Below the pieces are notes generated by a model. The model was given only the letters and a program-made list of their open reading frames with translations, was not told where the DNA came from and did not search any database. A stretch of 64,000 nt of DNA from Paenibacillus montaniterrae (lineage in GTDB: Bacteria > Bacillota > Bacilli > Paenibacillales > Paenibacillaceae). A program made the translations under genes and the position numbers. The stretch is taken from the NCBI RefSeq assembly GCF_018403185.1, contig NZ_BOSE01000001.1:620001-684000 (forward strand), given 5' to 3'. How positions within the stretch are numbered: position 1 is the stretch's first letter; each line of letters opens with the position of its first letter. Of the stretch, positions 17,365 through 26,341 are shown piece after piece.

Positions 17365-19668
17365 TTATGGGGTAACTTCAGCAAACGTCGCATCAGCATT
17401 AAACGTTGAGCCCGATCCACTCTGAGCGTACATCAAGTAGTCGTAATGACGCAAATATCGACTGGAATCCGTCCACATCTGATAGGACGATTTCGAGGAG
17501 TTTGCCAGCCCCGCTACACGACGGAAGGTCGCGTCATTGGCAAAGCTTGAGCTGTTATCGTTCTGATCCAGCCAAACCTCACCGTTTGCTCGTACGCGCA
17601 AATAATGTCCTGGATAGTTGACGGACTCGAACGAGATGCCGCTTGATCCTGCCAATCCTGACACAATCCGAAATTGCGCATCTTGAGCAGGAGAAACATT
17701 GGCATCGATTTGTACGCGAAACTCGATATGCCTAATATAACGGTCAGTGAAATTATGCGATTGCAGGCGAACCGTGTTGCTGCTTGACGGTGGCGCGACC
17801 ACGTAAATATTCGGCTGAGGCGGCGGGGCCATGCCGTCACCCAGGAAAAAACCAGTATGCGGCGGCTGATTATATGCGACATTTTGCCACGCGACGCTTA
17901 GCCGATAGATCGGATCATGCATTAGCGTGTAAATTCGATGATTCGTCAACGCCGTAGTCGTGTAAATTCTGAGCGCTGTACTATCCGCTGTAGGCCAGAT
18001 CACTTCCTCTCGCCAGTCGCCTAAAATATCTGCCTGAAGGCTCGGATTACCTTTCGTGCCGTTGATAGACACTGCTCCGGTGGCGGTCAGCAGTCGCGTC
18101 ATGCTGGAATTGTTATAGTTCCACTTGTCAATCTTGCCAGTGCCGCCTGTATGATCAAGCAGCTCGCGCAGCAAATCGCCGTCCCAATATATCGCGAAAT
18201 TAATGGACGGCGTGCTTGAAGTAATCAGTTGGCCGGTCGCAGACCTTACCCCTACGCCATTGGATGCCCACATCTCCGCTCCGGGATATCTCGGATCGAT
18301 ATCCGCAGCCAAACCACGACCGGTGTCTGCACCAGTGTGCACGCCCCATAAAATTTGTCCGGTGCGCGCGTCATGCAGCTCGGCACCGTACGCAGATGAT
18401 GTGCTTTCATGCACGCCAAATACTTCCAAGCCGGCACGATTTGGATTGAAATCGCCTAAATGCAGCGCATCGCCATGGCCAAGACCTGTCGAGTACAGTC
18501 CTCTACCGTTGTCATCAAGCACCATCGCGCCATAAACAATTTCATCGCGGGAATCGCCATCCACATCACCAATACTTAAACTATGATTGCCTTGTCCCGC
18601 GTAGGCTCCATTCCCCGAACTCGTTGAATCAAACGTCCAAAGCTTGGTTAACTGGTTGTTCCGCCAGTTGTACGCGACAACCATCGTCTTCGCATAATAG
18701 CCGCGCGCCATAATAATGCTAGGCCGTTGTCCGTCGAGATAAGCTACACCAGCCAGAAAGCGGTCAGAGCGATTGCCGTAGTTGTCTCCCCAACTGGAAA
18801 CAGTCCCTCGCGCTGGCTCATAATTGATTGTCGATAACGCTCGTCCACTAAGACCGTCAAACACGGTTAAAAATTCCGGGCCGCTCAGGATCCGTCCCTG
18901 ACTGTTGCGATAATCTGCATTGGCATTGCCGATTACAACTCCGGTTCCGTCTACTGTGCCGTCTGCTGTTTTCATAACAACCTCGGCCTTGCCGTCACCA
19001 TCAAAATCATAGACGAGGAACTGCGTATAATGCGCCCCTGCCCGGATATTTCGTCCAAGATTGATCCGCCACAATCTTGTTCCGTCCAGCCTGTAAGCAT
19101 CAATAATGACCGGCCCAGTATACCCGTCATGCGCGTTATCCTTGGCGTTGGACGGATCCCACTTAAGCACAATCTCGTACTTTCCATCACCGTCCAAATC
19201 GCCGACGCTCGCATCATTAGGACTGTACGTGTAGCTTTCTCCAGAAGGTGTTGTTCCTCCAGCAGGTCGCTGCAGCGGCACAGTCAAGTAATTCTGTCCC
19301 CATACAGTCACTTGAGGTGAAGCAGCTCCTTCCACTCCGTTGACGATCGGTCTGACCGTGTATACAGAGCTTGATAAGCCGCCACTGTCTACATAGTTCG
19401 TGCTAGTCGCAATCGGGCTGCTGTTCACCTTTGTTCCGTTGCGGTACACATTAAATGCAATGCTGCTCGGATCTGTGCCAAGCAATCTCCAGCTTACAAA
19501 TATACCATTATTGACTTGTACCGCTACAACCCCGCGATCAAGTGCTTCCATCTGTCTAGGTGTGTTGGCATAGGCGCTTTGTTGAACAGGAATAAGCGCC
19601 AGCACCATAATAACAGCCAAGCATATCAAAAACAATCTGCTGACGTTCGGCAAGCGTTTTGTGTTCAT
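17365..19668 (-). CDS. secreted PL11 rhamnogalacturonan lyase with AbfB-like module
   Basis: A 767-residue exported lyase of family PL11 (YesW/YesX-like), which cleaves the rhamnogalacturonan-I backbone by beta-elimination. It has a signal peptide (1-34, SAYA|NTPRQME) and the family N-terminal LDRGVVAVQVNNGIFVSWRL. An eight-bladed propeller follows with Ca-binding repeats such as DLDGDGKYEIV, DFDGDGKAEVV and DVDGDSRDEIV. The last 130 residues (VRLQSHNFTDRYIRH, YPGHYLRV, SSRYLRHYDYLMY) look like an AbfB/CBM42 domain that binds arabinofuranose side chains. The ATG at 19,668 follows GGAGG by 7 bases; an in-frame ATG 18 bases upstream precedes that site. The product would be imported and finished by the GH105 enzyme at 1,788. 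Confidence 0.93.
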   Translation of the reverse strand: MNTKRLPNVSRLFLICLAVIMVLALIPVQQSAYANTPRQMEALDRGVVAVQVNNGIFVSWRLLGTDPSSIAFNVYRNGTKVNSSPIATSTNYVDSGGLSSSVYTVRPIVNGVEGAASPQVTVWGQNYLTVPLQRPAGGTTPSGESYTYSPNDASVGDLDGDGKYEIVLKWDPSNAKDNAHDGYTGPVIIDAYRLDGTRLWRINLGRNIRAGAHYTQFLVYDFDGDGKAEVVMKTADGTVDGTGVVIGNANADYRNSQGRILSGPEFLTVFDGLSGRALSTINYEPARGTVSSWGDNYGNRSDRFLAGVAYLDGQRPSIIMARGYYAKTMVVAYNWRNNQLTKLWTFDSTSSGNGAYAGQGNHSLSIGDVDGDSRDEIVYGAMVLDDNGRGLYSTGLGHGDALHLGDFNPNRAGLEVFGVHESTSSAYGAELHDARTGQILWGVHTGADTGRGLAADIDPRYPGAEMWASNGVGVRSATGQLITSSTPSINFAIYWDGDLLRELLDHTGGTGKIDKWNYNNSSMTRLLTATGAVSINGTKGNPSLQADILGDWREEVIWPTADSTALRIYTTTALTNHRIYTLMHDPIYRLSVAWQNVAYNQPPHTGFFLGDGMAPPPQPNIYVVAPPSSSNTVRLQSHNFTDRYIRHIEFRVQIDANVSPAQDAQFRIVSGLAGSSGISFESVNYPGHYLRVRANGEVWLDQNDNSSSFANDATFRRVAGLANSSKSSYQMWTDSSRYLRHYDYLMYAQSGSGSTFNADATFAEVTP

Positions 19669-20138
19669 AAATATACCTCCATTCATGAATAAACCATCAT
19701 ATTAAGCAGGAGCTATCTGGATGATGGTGAGCAGATGGAAATATGTTGTGAAAGTAAGAATCAATGAGAGGTAGTTTTATCGAAAACTGAGTGGGGCCGT
19801 TGACGTACTTTGGCGGTAAGAAACCGAGGAGTTAGCAGTGACGCTGACAACGTTTTGCTAGAAAGGAGGTGAAAACATAAGCTGCCCCCACTATCTGGAG
19901 AGTTTTGTTACGAGTAGCTCACAATAATTTACAATTACAATAACGAAAATTAATTAATATTTATATTAATCCTTATAACATACCCCTCCCTTCCTCGAGC
20001 AAATTAACACTGCTCACCTATCTGTATTGTATACGCTTTCACATAAAATGAAAAGAGCTAGAATAGATTAGCAACTTGATTAATTAGGGAAATGGAAGGA
20101 AACACTAAATGACATAATACACAATAAAGGAGAATACT
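19669..20138. other. long intergenic region with paired segments
   Basis: This 470-base divergent region holds no convincing gene. AGTGGGG (19790-19796) can pair with CCCCACT (19886-19892). Inside, CGTTG (19798-19802) pairs with CAACG (19848-19852), and TAGCA (19833-19837) with TGCTA (19856-19860), a crossed arrangement like a pseudoknot. Either strand could use it, as a 5' leader of the PL11 gene or upstream of the 20,139 gene. A strong AAAGGAGGTG at 19,862 has no start codon at a usable distance. No riboswitch class is recognised. Confidence 0.35.
20028..20041 (+). promoter_or_regulatory. possible cre-like site
   Basis: TGTATACGCTTTCA matches the cre consensus with one mismatch. It lies far (360 bases) from the PL11 start and 98 bases before the DUF2243 gene, so its target is uncertain. 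Confidence 0.4.
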
Positions 20139-20639
20139 ATGGCTGCAAGCAGTAATCAACATATCGGGCAAGCTGTTTTTGCAAATCGTAATATGTGGTC
20201 TGGCATTCTGTTTGGCATTGGTTTGGCTGCCTTTATAGACGAGGCAGTGTTCCATCTGCTGCTAAGATGGCATCATTTTTATGACAAATCCACGACCGAT
20301 ATCGGCCTGATTTCTGACGGGCTTTTTCATGCTTTTAGCTGGTTTGCGACCATTGGAAGCTTGTTTATGTTCGCGGATCTTCGCAGACGAAACGAACTAC
20401 AGCTCAAAATATGGTGGGCAGGAAAGTTGATCGGTGCGGGCGCGTTCCAGCTCTATGATGGTACCATTCAGCACAAACTAATGCGTATCCATCAAATTCG
20501 ATATGTGGAGAACGTCATTATTTACGATGTAATCTGGAACGTAATAGCTATCGTCATGATTATAGCAGGCCTCGCTCTCGTTATGTCTAAAAGAAGCAAA
20601 CGAAAATCAGAACAGGAAGTCTCATATAAACATGGATAA
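20139..20639 (+). CDS. DUF2243 membrane protein
   Basis: A 166-residue protein with four membrane helices and the DUF2243 pattern GFVDxxVFHxLLxWHH, here AAFIDEAVFHLLLRWHHFYD. LISDGLFHAFSWFATIGSLF and AGAFQLYDGTIQHKLMRIHQI also match; the regularly placed His residues suggest metal or heme binding. It overlaps the next gene, a CtaG-like protein, by 8 bases; the two families are common neighbours in bacilli and probably work together, perhaps in copper delivery. The function is not established. ATG after AAAGGAG. Confidence 0.85.
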   Translation: MAASSNQHIGQAVFANRNMWSGILFGIGLAAFIDEAVFHLLLRWHHFYDKSTTDIGLISDGLFHAFSWFATIGSLFMFADLRRRNELQLKIWWAGKLIGAGAFQLYDGTIQHKLMRIHQIRYVENVIIYDVIWNVIAIVMIIAGLALVMSKRSKRKSEQEVSYKHG

Positions 20640-21450
20640 CATTCACATTCATCAGCCCGCAGGCTCCCTGATTCATGCTATAGTCAGGCTACTGCCTCAG
20701 CTTGGCTTGGTGTTGTTGTTTTTGTTGGCACTTGTTATGTACATCCTTGCAGTAGTGCTTTCCAATATGCGACATAAACGATGGCCAATCTATCGCAGCG
20801 TTTGCTGGGCCTGCGGGATTTTATTAGCTGCACTTTCAGTTGCAGGCCCTTTAGCTGACCACGCCCATCTGAATTTCACAGCACATATGCTTTGCCATTT
20901 GTTTTTAGGGATGCTTTCACCATTGCTATTAGCTTTAGCTGCGCCAATTACACTTTTTCTGCGGACGCTCACGGTTCCCTCAGCTAGAAAGCTATCCCAA
21001 ATGCTAAAAAGCTGGCCATCACAACTGCTTACCAACCCCGTAGTTGCAACCTTCCTTAATATAGGCGGTCTTTGGCTCCTGTACACAACGAGCCTTTATT
21101 CGCTAATGCATCAGAGCAGCCTTTTGCTGCTAATCGTGCATCTACATATATTTTTGGCTGGCTATTTGTTTACCGTGTCCATAATCTATGTCGATCCAGT
21201 GTCTCACAGAGCCCCTTTTATGTACCGTGCAGTCGCACTCATTATTGCCTTAGCCGGGCATGGTGTTCTGTCTAAATACATCTACGCCTATCCCCCATCT
21301 GGAGTTCCTGCAGTTCAAGCAAAACAAGGAGCCCTGCTCATGTATTATGGCGGAGATCTTGTCGCTGTTGTTATCATTTTCATCCTCTGCTTGCATTGGT
21401 ATAAAGCCACCCGACCTCGAAAAAGGCTTGCCACAACCCACACACATTGA
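20632..21450 (+). CDS. CtaG-like cytochrome c oxidase assembly protein (caa3_CtaG)
   Basis: A 272-residue protein with about seven membrane segments of the caa3_CtaG family, linked in Bacillus to assembly or copper loading of cytochrome caa3. Key text is DHAHLNFTAHMLCHLFLGMLSPLLLALAAP-type (the AHMxxHLxLGMxxPL motif), HIFLAGYLFTVSIIYVDP and a His-rich C-terminus. It is co-translated with the DUF2243 gene. No oxidase genes lie in the window. Confidence 0.85.
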   Translation: MDNIHIHQPAGSLIHAIVRLLPQLGLVLLFLLALVMYILAVVLSNMRHKRWPIYRSVCWACGILLAALSVAGPLADHAHLNFTAHMLCHLFLGMLSPLLLALAAPITLFLRTLTVPSARKLSQMLKSWPSQLLTNPVVATFLNIGGLWLLYTTSLYSLMHQSSLLLLIVHLHIFLAGYLFTVSIIYVDPVSHRAPFMYRAVALIIALAGHGVLSKYIYAYPPSGVPAVQAKQGALLMYYGGDLVAVVIIFILCLHWYKATRPRKRLATTHTH

Positions 21451-21470
21451 TGCCTATAAGGCATAGACTA
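21444..21470 (+). promoter_or_regulatory. SigK-type promoter of the first collagen-like gene
   Basis: GGCATAGACTA contains the SigK -10 consensus GCATANNNTA (CATAGACTA at 21462-21470). AC sits at 21444-21445 with the expected 16-base spacing. The start codon is 57 bases downstream. This predicts late mother-cell expression. Confidence 0.65.
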
Positions 21471-21526
21471 TGTAAACGCCTTGGCGAATGCCGAGAGTGA
21501 TTTGACATAAAAGGAGCTTAGAATAG

Positions 21527-22354
21527 ATGACAATAGATGATGGGCAATTGCAAGCCCAGCAGGAGGTCGGTCCAACGGGACCTACCGGTCCGACAGGACC
21601 AAGAGCCCTAAATGGACAAAATGGGTTTAACGGAGCGACTGGTCCGACGGGGCCAACCGGAACCGGGCCGACTGGACCAACTGGAGTGCCAGGCCCGATG
21701 GGACCATCAGGAACTGGACCGACGGGCTCGCAAGGACCTACTGGAGCATCAGGGCTGACGGGACCATCAGGAACTGGACCGACTGGAGTGCCAGGGCCTA
21801 CAGGACCTGCCGGATCGCAAGGGCCACAAGGTAATGAGGGTCCGACTGGTCCAAGCGGCTCGCAAGGGCCTACGGGATCCGCAGGACCTACGGGGCCGGC
21901 GGGATTGTCACCAGGGTTTGCTCAATTTATGAATATGCAGACTCTTACACCTGTAGATACTCAAATCTATGTATCAGGATTTAACACAACCTCCAATCCC
22001 GTATATGGTAATTTGATCAGTATCGATAGCTCTGGAACCATATTCCATTTGGCGCCAAATCATATGTATTTAGTTAATTACCAAGTTACTTTAAGACTTA
22101 TAGAGCAAGATTATATAGTGTTTTACCTATTACTTTCAACCGACCAACAAAATTGGGAGTGGCATCCTGAGGGAACATCTGCAGCAGTTTTTACTCCTAA
22201 CGGAAATTTTATTGAGCTCAACATGAGTGGTTCTGCCATTATCTCCGGCGGACAATATATGCAGCTCTATGGGACCTTAAACACGGATTCTACATCACTA
22301 TTACCTACTAGTACTGGTCCCTCAGCGCTTATAAACATTGTTGCTCTTACTTGA
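21527..22354 (+). CDS. collagen-like (Gly-Pro-Thr) surface protein
   Basis: A 275-residue protein of BclA-like architecture. A short N-terminal lead ([14 protein letters not shown]) is followed by about 110 residues of Gly-X-Y triplets, mostly GPT (residues 16-127, with NGQNGFNG interrupting). A C-terminal domain of about 145 residues begins at [18 protein letters not shown] and is rich in beta strands, as in C1q/TNF-like trimerisation heads. There is no signal peptide, which fits assembly on the spore surface from the mother cell. The SigK-type promoter and the nearby sigK support that. ATG 10 bases after AAAGGAG. The C-terminal domain is shared with the broken paralog at 22,656. Confidence 0.85.
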   Translation: MTIDDGQLQAQQEVGPTGPTGPTGPRALNGQNGFNGATGPTGPTGTGPTGPTGVPGPMGPSGTGPTGSQGPTGASGLTGPSGTGPTGVPGPTGPAGSQGPQGNEGPTGPSGSQGPTGSAGPTGPAGLSPGFAQFMNMQTLTPVDTQIYVSGFNTTSNPVYGNLISIDSSGTIFHLAPNHMYLVNYQVTLRLIEQDYIVFYLLLSTDQQNWEWHPEGTSAAVFTPNGNFIELNMSGSAIISGGQYMQLYGTLNTDSTSLLPTSTGPSALINIVALT

Positions 22355-22408
22355 GAATAAGTAGAATATAGTCTGCAGGTATTTCCAAGACAATCTAGTG
22401 AATTATTG

Positions 22409-22477
22409 AAGGATATCCTCTCTAACAAGAAGATCAGCACTGCAATCGTGCGCTTCTGTTACACTGACGATATCCTT
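22409..22477 (+). terminator. possible terminator after the collagen-like gene
   Basis: AAGGATATC (22409-22417) pairs exactly with GATATCCTT (22469-22477), followed by TTACTTT. The 51-base loop makes it a weaker candidate. Confidence 0.45.
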
Positions 22478-22568
22478 TTACTTTATCATGAAAAATCCAA
22501 AAACAGAATTAGGAAAAGGTTAATTATTGAGCCCTGTTTCTTTTAGGTTAATAGGAATAGCACACACT

Positions 22569-22595
22569 ACTTTTCTATATGTCAGACATAGACTG
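22569..22595 (+). promoter_or_regulatory. SigK-like promoter of the broken collagen-like paralog
   Basis: CATAGACTG (22587-22595) differs by one base from the -10 of the preceding collagen-like gene. AC at 22569-22570 is again 16 bases upstream. The promoter survives although the gene is broken. Confidence 0.5.
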
Positions 22596-22655
22596 AAACA
22601 GGTCAGGTCCTTGATGATTATCGAGTGTATTTTAAGAAAAAGGAGTTTAATAGCA

Positions 22656-23120
22656 ATGAGTATAGAAGATGTAGATTTCCAAAACCAGCTAGATGTCGGC
22701 CCTATAGGGCCGACGGGGCCAAGAGGATTTACTGGTCTAGCGGGGCAAAATGGATTTAATGGATCGACTGGACCGACCGATCCAGCGGGGTTGTCACCAG
22801 GAACTGCTCAATTTGTAAACGAGCAAACGATCACATTACCCGGGGAGCTCTCCCTATTTCAGGATTCGTGCAGACCGGCTACCCAGCATATGGAGATTTA
22901 ATTAGCTTACTACACAGGAACCATATTCCAGTTAGCATCAAATCATTTATACCTGGTTAATTTTCAAGTTAATGCAGTTAACGGAGGGTCAATACCACTT
23001 ACACTAACTGCATTATTGGAGGTTTCCTCGGACGGACAAAATTGGAGTATGTACGCTCCGGGATCTTTTTCAGCTTTATTACAAGCACCTAACACCAATC
23101 AAATTTACTTCGCTGTTTGA
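22656..23120 (+). pseudogene. frameshifted collagen-like paralog
   Basis: The ATG at 22,656 after AAAAGGAG begins MSIEDVDFQNQLDVGPIGPTG, a short collagen-like stretch of about 12 triplets, then LSPGTAQFVNEQTITLPGE. The frame then fails and stops at 22,901. Sense resumes in other frames as SGFVQTGYPAYGDLISL and then TGTIFQLASNHLYLVNFQV, LTALLEVSSDGQNWSMYAPG and NTNQIYFAV, ending at the TGA at 23,118. These match [36 protein letters not shown] and [16 protein letters not shown] of the intact neighbour. At least two frameshifts and a shortened collagen region show a decayed duplicate. Confidence 0.82.
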
Positions 23121-23216
23121 ATCTGCTGCTGATCGGTAGCATCGTACTATGCAGTACAGTAATTATTTGATAGAATATTAATGAATTGAGTAATTTGAAA
23201 AGGAAGTGAATTCATC

Positions 23217-23309
23217 ATGTTAGCCTTTAAATTAAAACCCGTTTTTAAAACAATTGCTTTTGTTCTTACCGTCTTCGGCTGTTACACGATTATTAGATTG
23301 TTTTTCTAA
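23217..23309 (+). CDS. possible 30-residue membrane peptide
   Basis: An ATG after AAAAGGAAGTG encodes 30 residues: a basic start (MLAFKLKPVFK), one hydrophobic helix (TIAFVLTVFGCYTIIRLFF) and a stop. The form is that of a small single-pass membrane peptide. No family is recognised and it may be a chance frame. Confidence 0.35.
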   Translation: MLAFKLKPVFKTIAFVLTVFGCYTIIRLFF

Positions 23310-23407
23310 ATTCTCTTTCCTTCGCTAAATGGATCGATTGTAGTAATTGTCTTCCTTGTTCTTTTCATCCATTCTCCGATTTACCTCTACTACCAAACCG
23401 TCATGGA

Positions 23408-23596
23408 TTATAATTCATATACAGCATCCTTATCTCTATAAACCCTAGAAAATATAAATGAATCCGTTACAGCTTTTTCAAGCACTCTCATTGAAAAAGC
23501 AACAACACTTGGAATCATCATATACAAGGACGTCACAATGAGCCCTGCCCATATCATAACTCGAAAAATTGGAGCAACTTTTGTTTGCCGTTTCAT
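23408..23596 (-). CDS. small membrane protein, unknown
   Basis: A 62-residue protein with a basic N-terminus (MKRQTKVAPIFR), one or two membrane helices (VMIWAGLIVTSLYMMIPSV) and a charged tail (SRVYRDKDAVYEL). The ATG follows AAAGGAG at a normal distance, which supports translation. It lies immediately beside the left end of the IS3-like element. No family is recognised. Confidence 0.55.
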   Translation of the reverse strand: MKRQTKVAPIFRVMIWAGLIVTSLYMMIPSVVAFSMRVLEKAVTDSFIFSRVYRDKDAVYEL

Positions 23597-23711
23597 AGCA
23601 AATGACTCCTTTCAATAGCTTAATTTACTTATGGAGTGCTACGATAAAAATGCAGTCGCAAAACCCCCTCATATGAAATAAAATGAAAGCTGACGAGGGA
23701 GTGGAACGCGA

Positions 23712-23991
23712 ATGAAAAGATATGACAAAGCATTTAAGGAAGAAGCCGTAAGATTAAGTCATGAGGTTGGTCCAAAGAAAGCTGCTGAGCAGTTAGACAT
23801 ATCCTACTACACCCTAAGCGAAAAACCCTGCATGGCGAAGGCGCGCATAGTGGGAGCGGACACGCTTATGCCGCTGCCCATAAAACCACACGCGAAATGG
23901 AATTAGAAAAAGAAATCGGCGAGTTGCGCCGCGCGAATGAAATTCTCAAGGATGCACTCGGTTTTTTCGCAAAAGACCGGAAGCGGTAAAG
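23712..23991 (+). pseudogene. IS3-family transposase orfA, frameshifted
   Basis: The frame begins MKRYDKAFKEEAVRLSHEVG with the helix-turn-helix KKAAEQLDISYYTLS and is lost at about 23,820. It continues in the +1 frame as RKTLHGEGAHSG and then LEKEIGELRRANEILKDAL-GFFAKDRKR, the leucine-zipper end of orfA. A small deletion near the lost Trp of the HTH has broken it. Confidence 0.82.
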
Positions 23992-24920
23992 ACCTGCCAG
24001 TTCTATGCTTACATCCGTGAACGACGGGATCAGTGGACCGTCAAGACGATGTGCCACGTACTTGCTGTCAGTGAATCGGGCTATTACCGTAGCCTGAAGC
24101 CCTCACTCAAACCGGAGCGGTAGCATCTTCTTCTGGTCAAAATCAACGATATCATGGGAGAGCATGAAGACAACCGAAATTACGGTGTTCAGCGTATTCT
24201 GCAGGCGCTGTCACACGCGAGATCACGACCAGCTACAGCACCGTCTACCGCATCATGAAGAAGCATGGCCTGCTGAAAAAAGCGAAGCGTCATCCAAATA
24301 GCCTTACACGCGAGGATGCCGCAGCTCAAAAGAGCGAGAACCTGATCCAGAGAGACTTCAGATCCTCAGCACCCAACCAAAAGTGGCTATCGGATATCAC
24401 CGAGGTCCCTTGTTCAGATGGCAAGCTATATCTGTCCGCCGTACTGGATTGTTTTAACGGAGAGATCGTAGGCTTTGCCATGGACGACAACATGCGCAAA
24501 GAGCTCTGCATCCAAGCTTTCGAGAACGCCTGTAAAGCAAGAAATGCTCGTGGCATGATTTTTCATAGCGATCGAGGCAGCCAATTCACGAGCCATGCAT
24601 TCCGAGAGTGTCTAGCTAAACGAGATGCCATTCAGAGCATGAGCGGTACAGGGCGTTGCTATGACAACGCAAGGATGGAAAGCTTTTTTGCCACGCTAAA
24701 GAAAGAGAAGCTGTACAAGCTCAACACAGAGCGCTATCTGATGGTCGAGATGAAATCGATCATTTTCAGATACATCATGGTCTACTACAACAGACAGCGG
24801 ATCTACACCTCTAATCCAGGAGGCTGGCCGCCAGTTATTTATCGCGAAAGAATGCTGTCAAAGGCAGCTCAAGCAATGGGGTTTCTGCATGAGTGTGTTT
24901 TCGAACTGGACTTTTCTTGA
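23988..24920 (+). pseudogene. IS3-family transposase orfB (DDE integrase), broken
   Basis: The N-terminal part (KTCQFYAYIRERRDQWTVKT, ESGYYRSLKPSLKPER) meets an in-frame TAG near 24,121. It then continues as INDIMGEHEDNRNYGVQRIL and is frameshifted again at about 24,210. The remaining 221 residues from 24,255 hold the catalytic core: KWLSDITEV (first Asp), GMIFHSDRGSQF (second Asp) and YDNARMESFFATLKKE (Glu), an intact DDE triad. The enzyme cannot be made as one chain, so the element is inactive by itself. Confidence 0.85.
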
Positions 24921-24997
24921 CAACTCCATTAAACTCCTTTATTTTTTCCATTGTCTACTTAACGGAGAGCAGTTCACTTTTAGTTTTATAAGTATGA

Positions 24998-26267
24998 TTA
25001 AGAAAAACAGTAGATTGACCAATAAATATCACACACTACTGAATTGGTTAAGCCATCCGTCTCATAGTTCATACTAAGTTTATCTCCATTTAATAGTTCA
25101 AAAACACCTACCATCGATAAATTTGCACCAGTACTCAATGAGTCATACCCTCCCTCTACAGTGAAGGTTATCCTCGGAAATAAGCTTATTAGCAGTAATT
25201 CACTATTACGATAAATTGTAAATTTTGGTTTAATTGACCCAAGTGGATTTGGGGGATAACCTAATTGAAAACCATAAGTTAGAGTGGCATATATAGCATA
25301 TTTCCCATTGATTGGAACTGAGTAAATTCCATTATTTTGATCAAAATGAAGGGAAGCAAAATTCGTTGACCACCCTTTAATTGGCTTAACATCTGTCGAA
25401 ACGGTAAAATTGGTGTATGCTGAGAAGCCTTCACTACTTATAGGCCCCATGACACCAGTAACACCTATGGGGCCCGTTCCTCCGGTCAATCCAAAGCCTG
25501 TAACACCCGTTGGTCCAGTTACGCCAGTTACGCCAACTCCAATAGGACCTGTAGGGCCTGTTGCTCCAGTTAAACCTACACCAGTACTCCCTGTTGGGCC
25601 CGTTGCTCCAGTCATCCCCCCCCCCTGTAGCACCTGCTGGGCCTGTTGTTCCGGTAATAGCTATACCTGCAGGACCTGTTGGACCAGTCGGCCCTGCCTG
25701 CCTCCCCCCCGTGGCGCCAGTAGGTCCAATGGGGCCAATTAGTCCGGGGCCTGTAGCACCTGTTGGACCCGTTCCTCCAATTAACCCTGCACCGGTTGCC
25801 CCTGTTGCTCCCATAGGCCCTGTAATTCCTTCCGCCGTCCTGCCGGTAGCACCGGTAGGACCAACGGGACCTGTTAGACCAGACGGTCCTGTTGGTCCAG
25901 TAGGACCCGTAGCGCCAGTCGGACCCGTGGGACCTGAAAGCCCAATTGCCCCTGTTGGTCCTAATGGTCCAGTAGGACCTGTTCGTCCGATGATGCCAGT
26001 AGGACCTAAACCAGTCGGACCCGTAGCGCCAGTAGGGCCTATAACACCTGTTGGTCCGGTAGGGCCTGTTAAACCAGTTGGACCCGTAGCACCTACATGT
26101 CCCTTTGGTCCTGTAACTCCAGTCGCTCCAATATTTCCCACAGTCCCCGAAGCTCCTGGTGGCCCAGTTGGACCCGTAACACCCGTCGCTCCATAACCTA
26201 TATATTGGATACCATTGGTTACCACCTCTTTTTTTGTTTGATTAACTATCCGATCAGATTTTCCCAA
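24998..26267 (-). CDS. collagen-like spore-surface-type protein interrupted at a G10 tract
   Basis: From the TTG at 26,267 the frame encodes [16 protein letters not shown], then about 200 residues of Gly-X-Thr/Pro triplets. It leaves frame at a run of ten C on the plus strand (25616-25625, G10 in the mRNA) and ends after 277 residues at 25,434. With nine G's the reading would continue as [14 protein letters not shown] into the C-terminal head starting [19 protein letters not shown], ending at 24,998: 422 residues, close to the neighbours' 416 and 437. That head matches the paralog at 26,342 ([21 protein letters not shown]). The reading frame is therefore one G away from full length, fitting slipped-strand phase variation or a homopolymer sequencing error. 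Confidence 0.85.
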
Positions 26268-26341
26268 AATAATACATCTCCTTAACTTTGAATATTATTT
26301 ATTTGAATATTATTTAGATGAATATCGAACTTAATATCCGG

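Larger units (their letters stand above)
23633..24928 (+). mobile_element. decayed IS3-family insertion sequence
   Basis: A 1,296-base element whose ends are imperfect inverted repeats: left TGGAGTGCTACGATAAAAAT, right (reversed) TGGAGTTGTCAAGAAAAGTC, both continuing into CAGT.CG.AAAAC-type sequence. It is flanked by a 3-base direct repeat TTA (23630-23632 and 24929-24931), as expected for IS3-family insertion. It contains orfA and orfB homologues, both broken. The ends and target repeat remain clear, so insertion was not very ancient. Confidence 0.85.
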
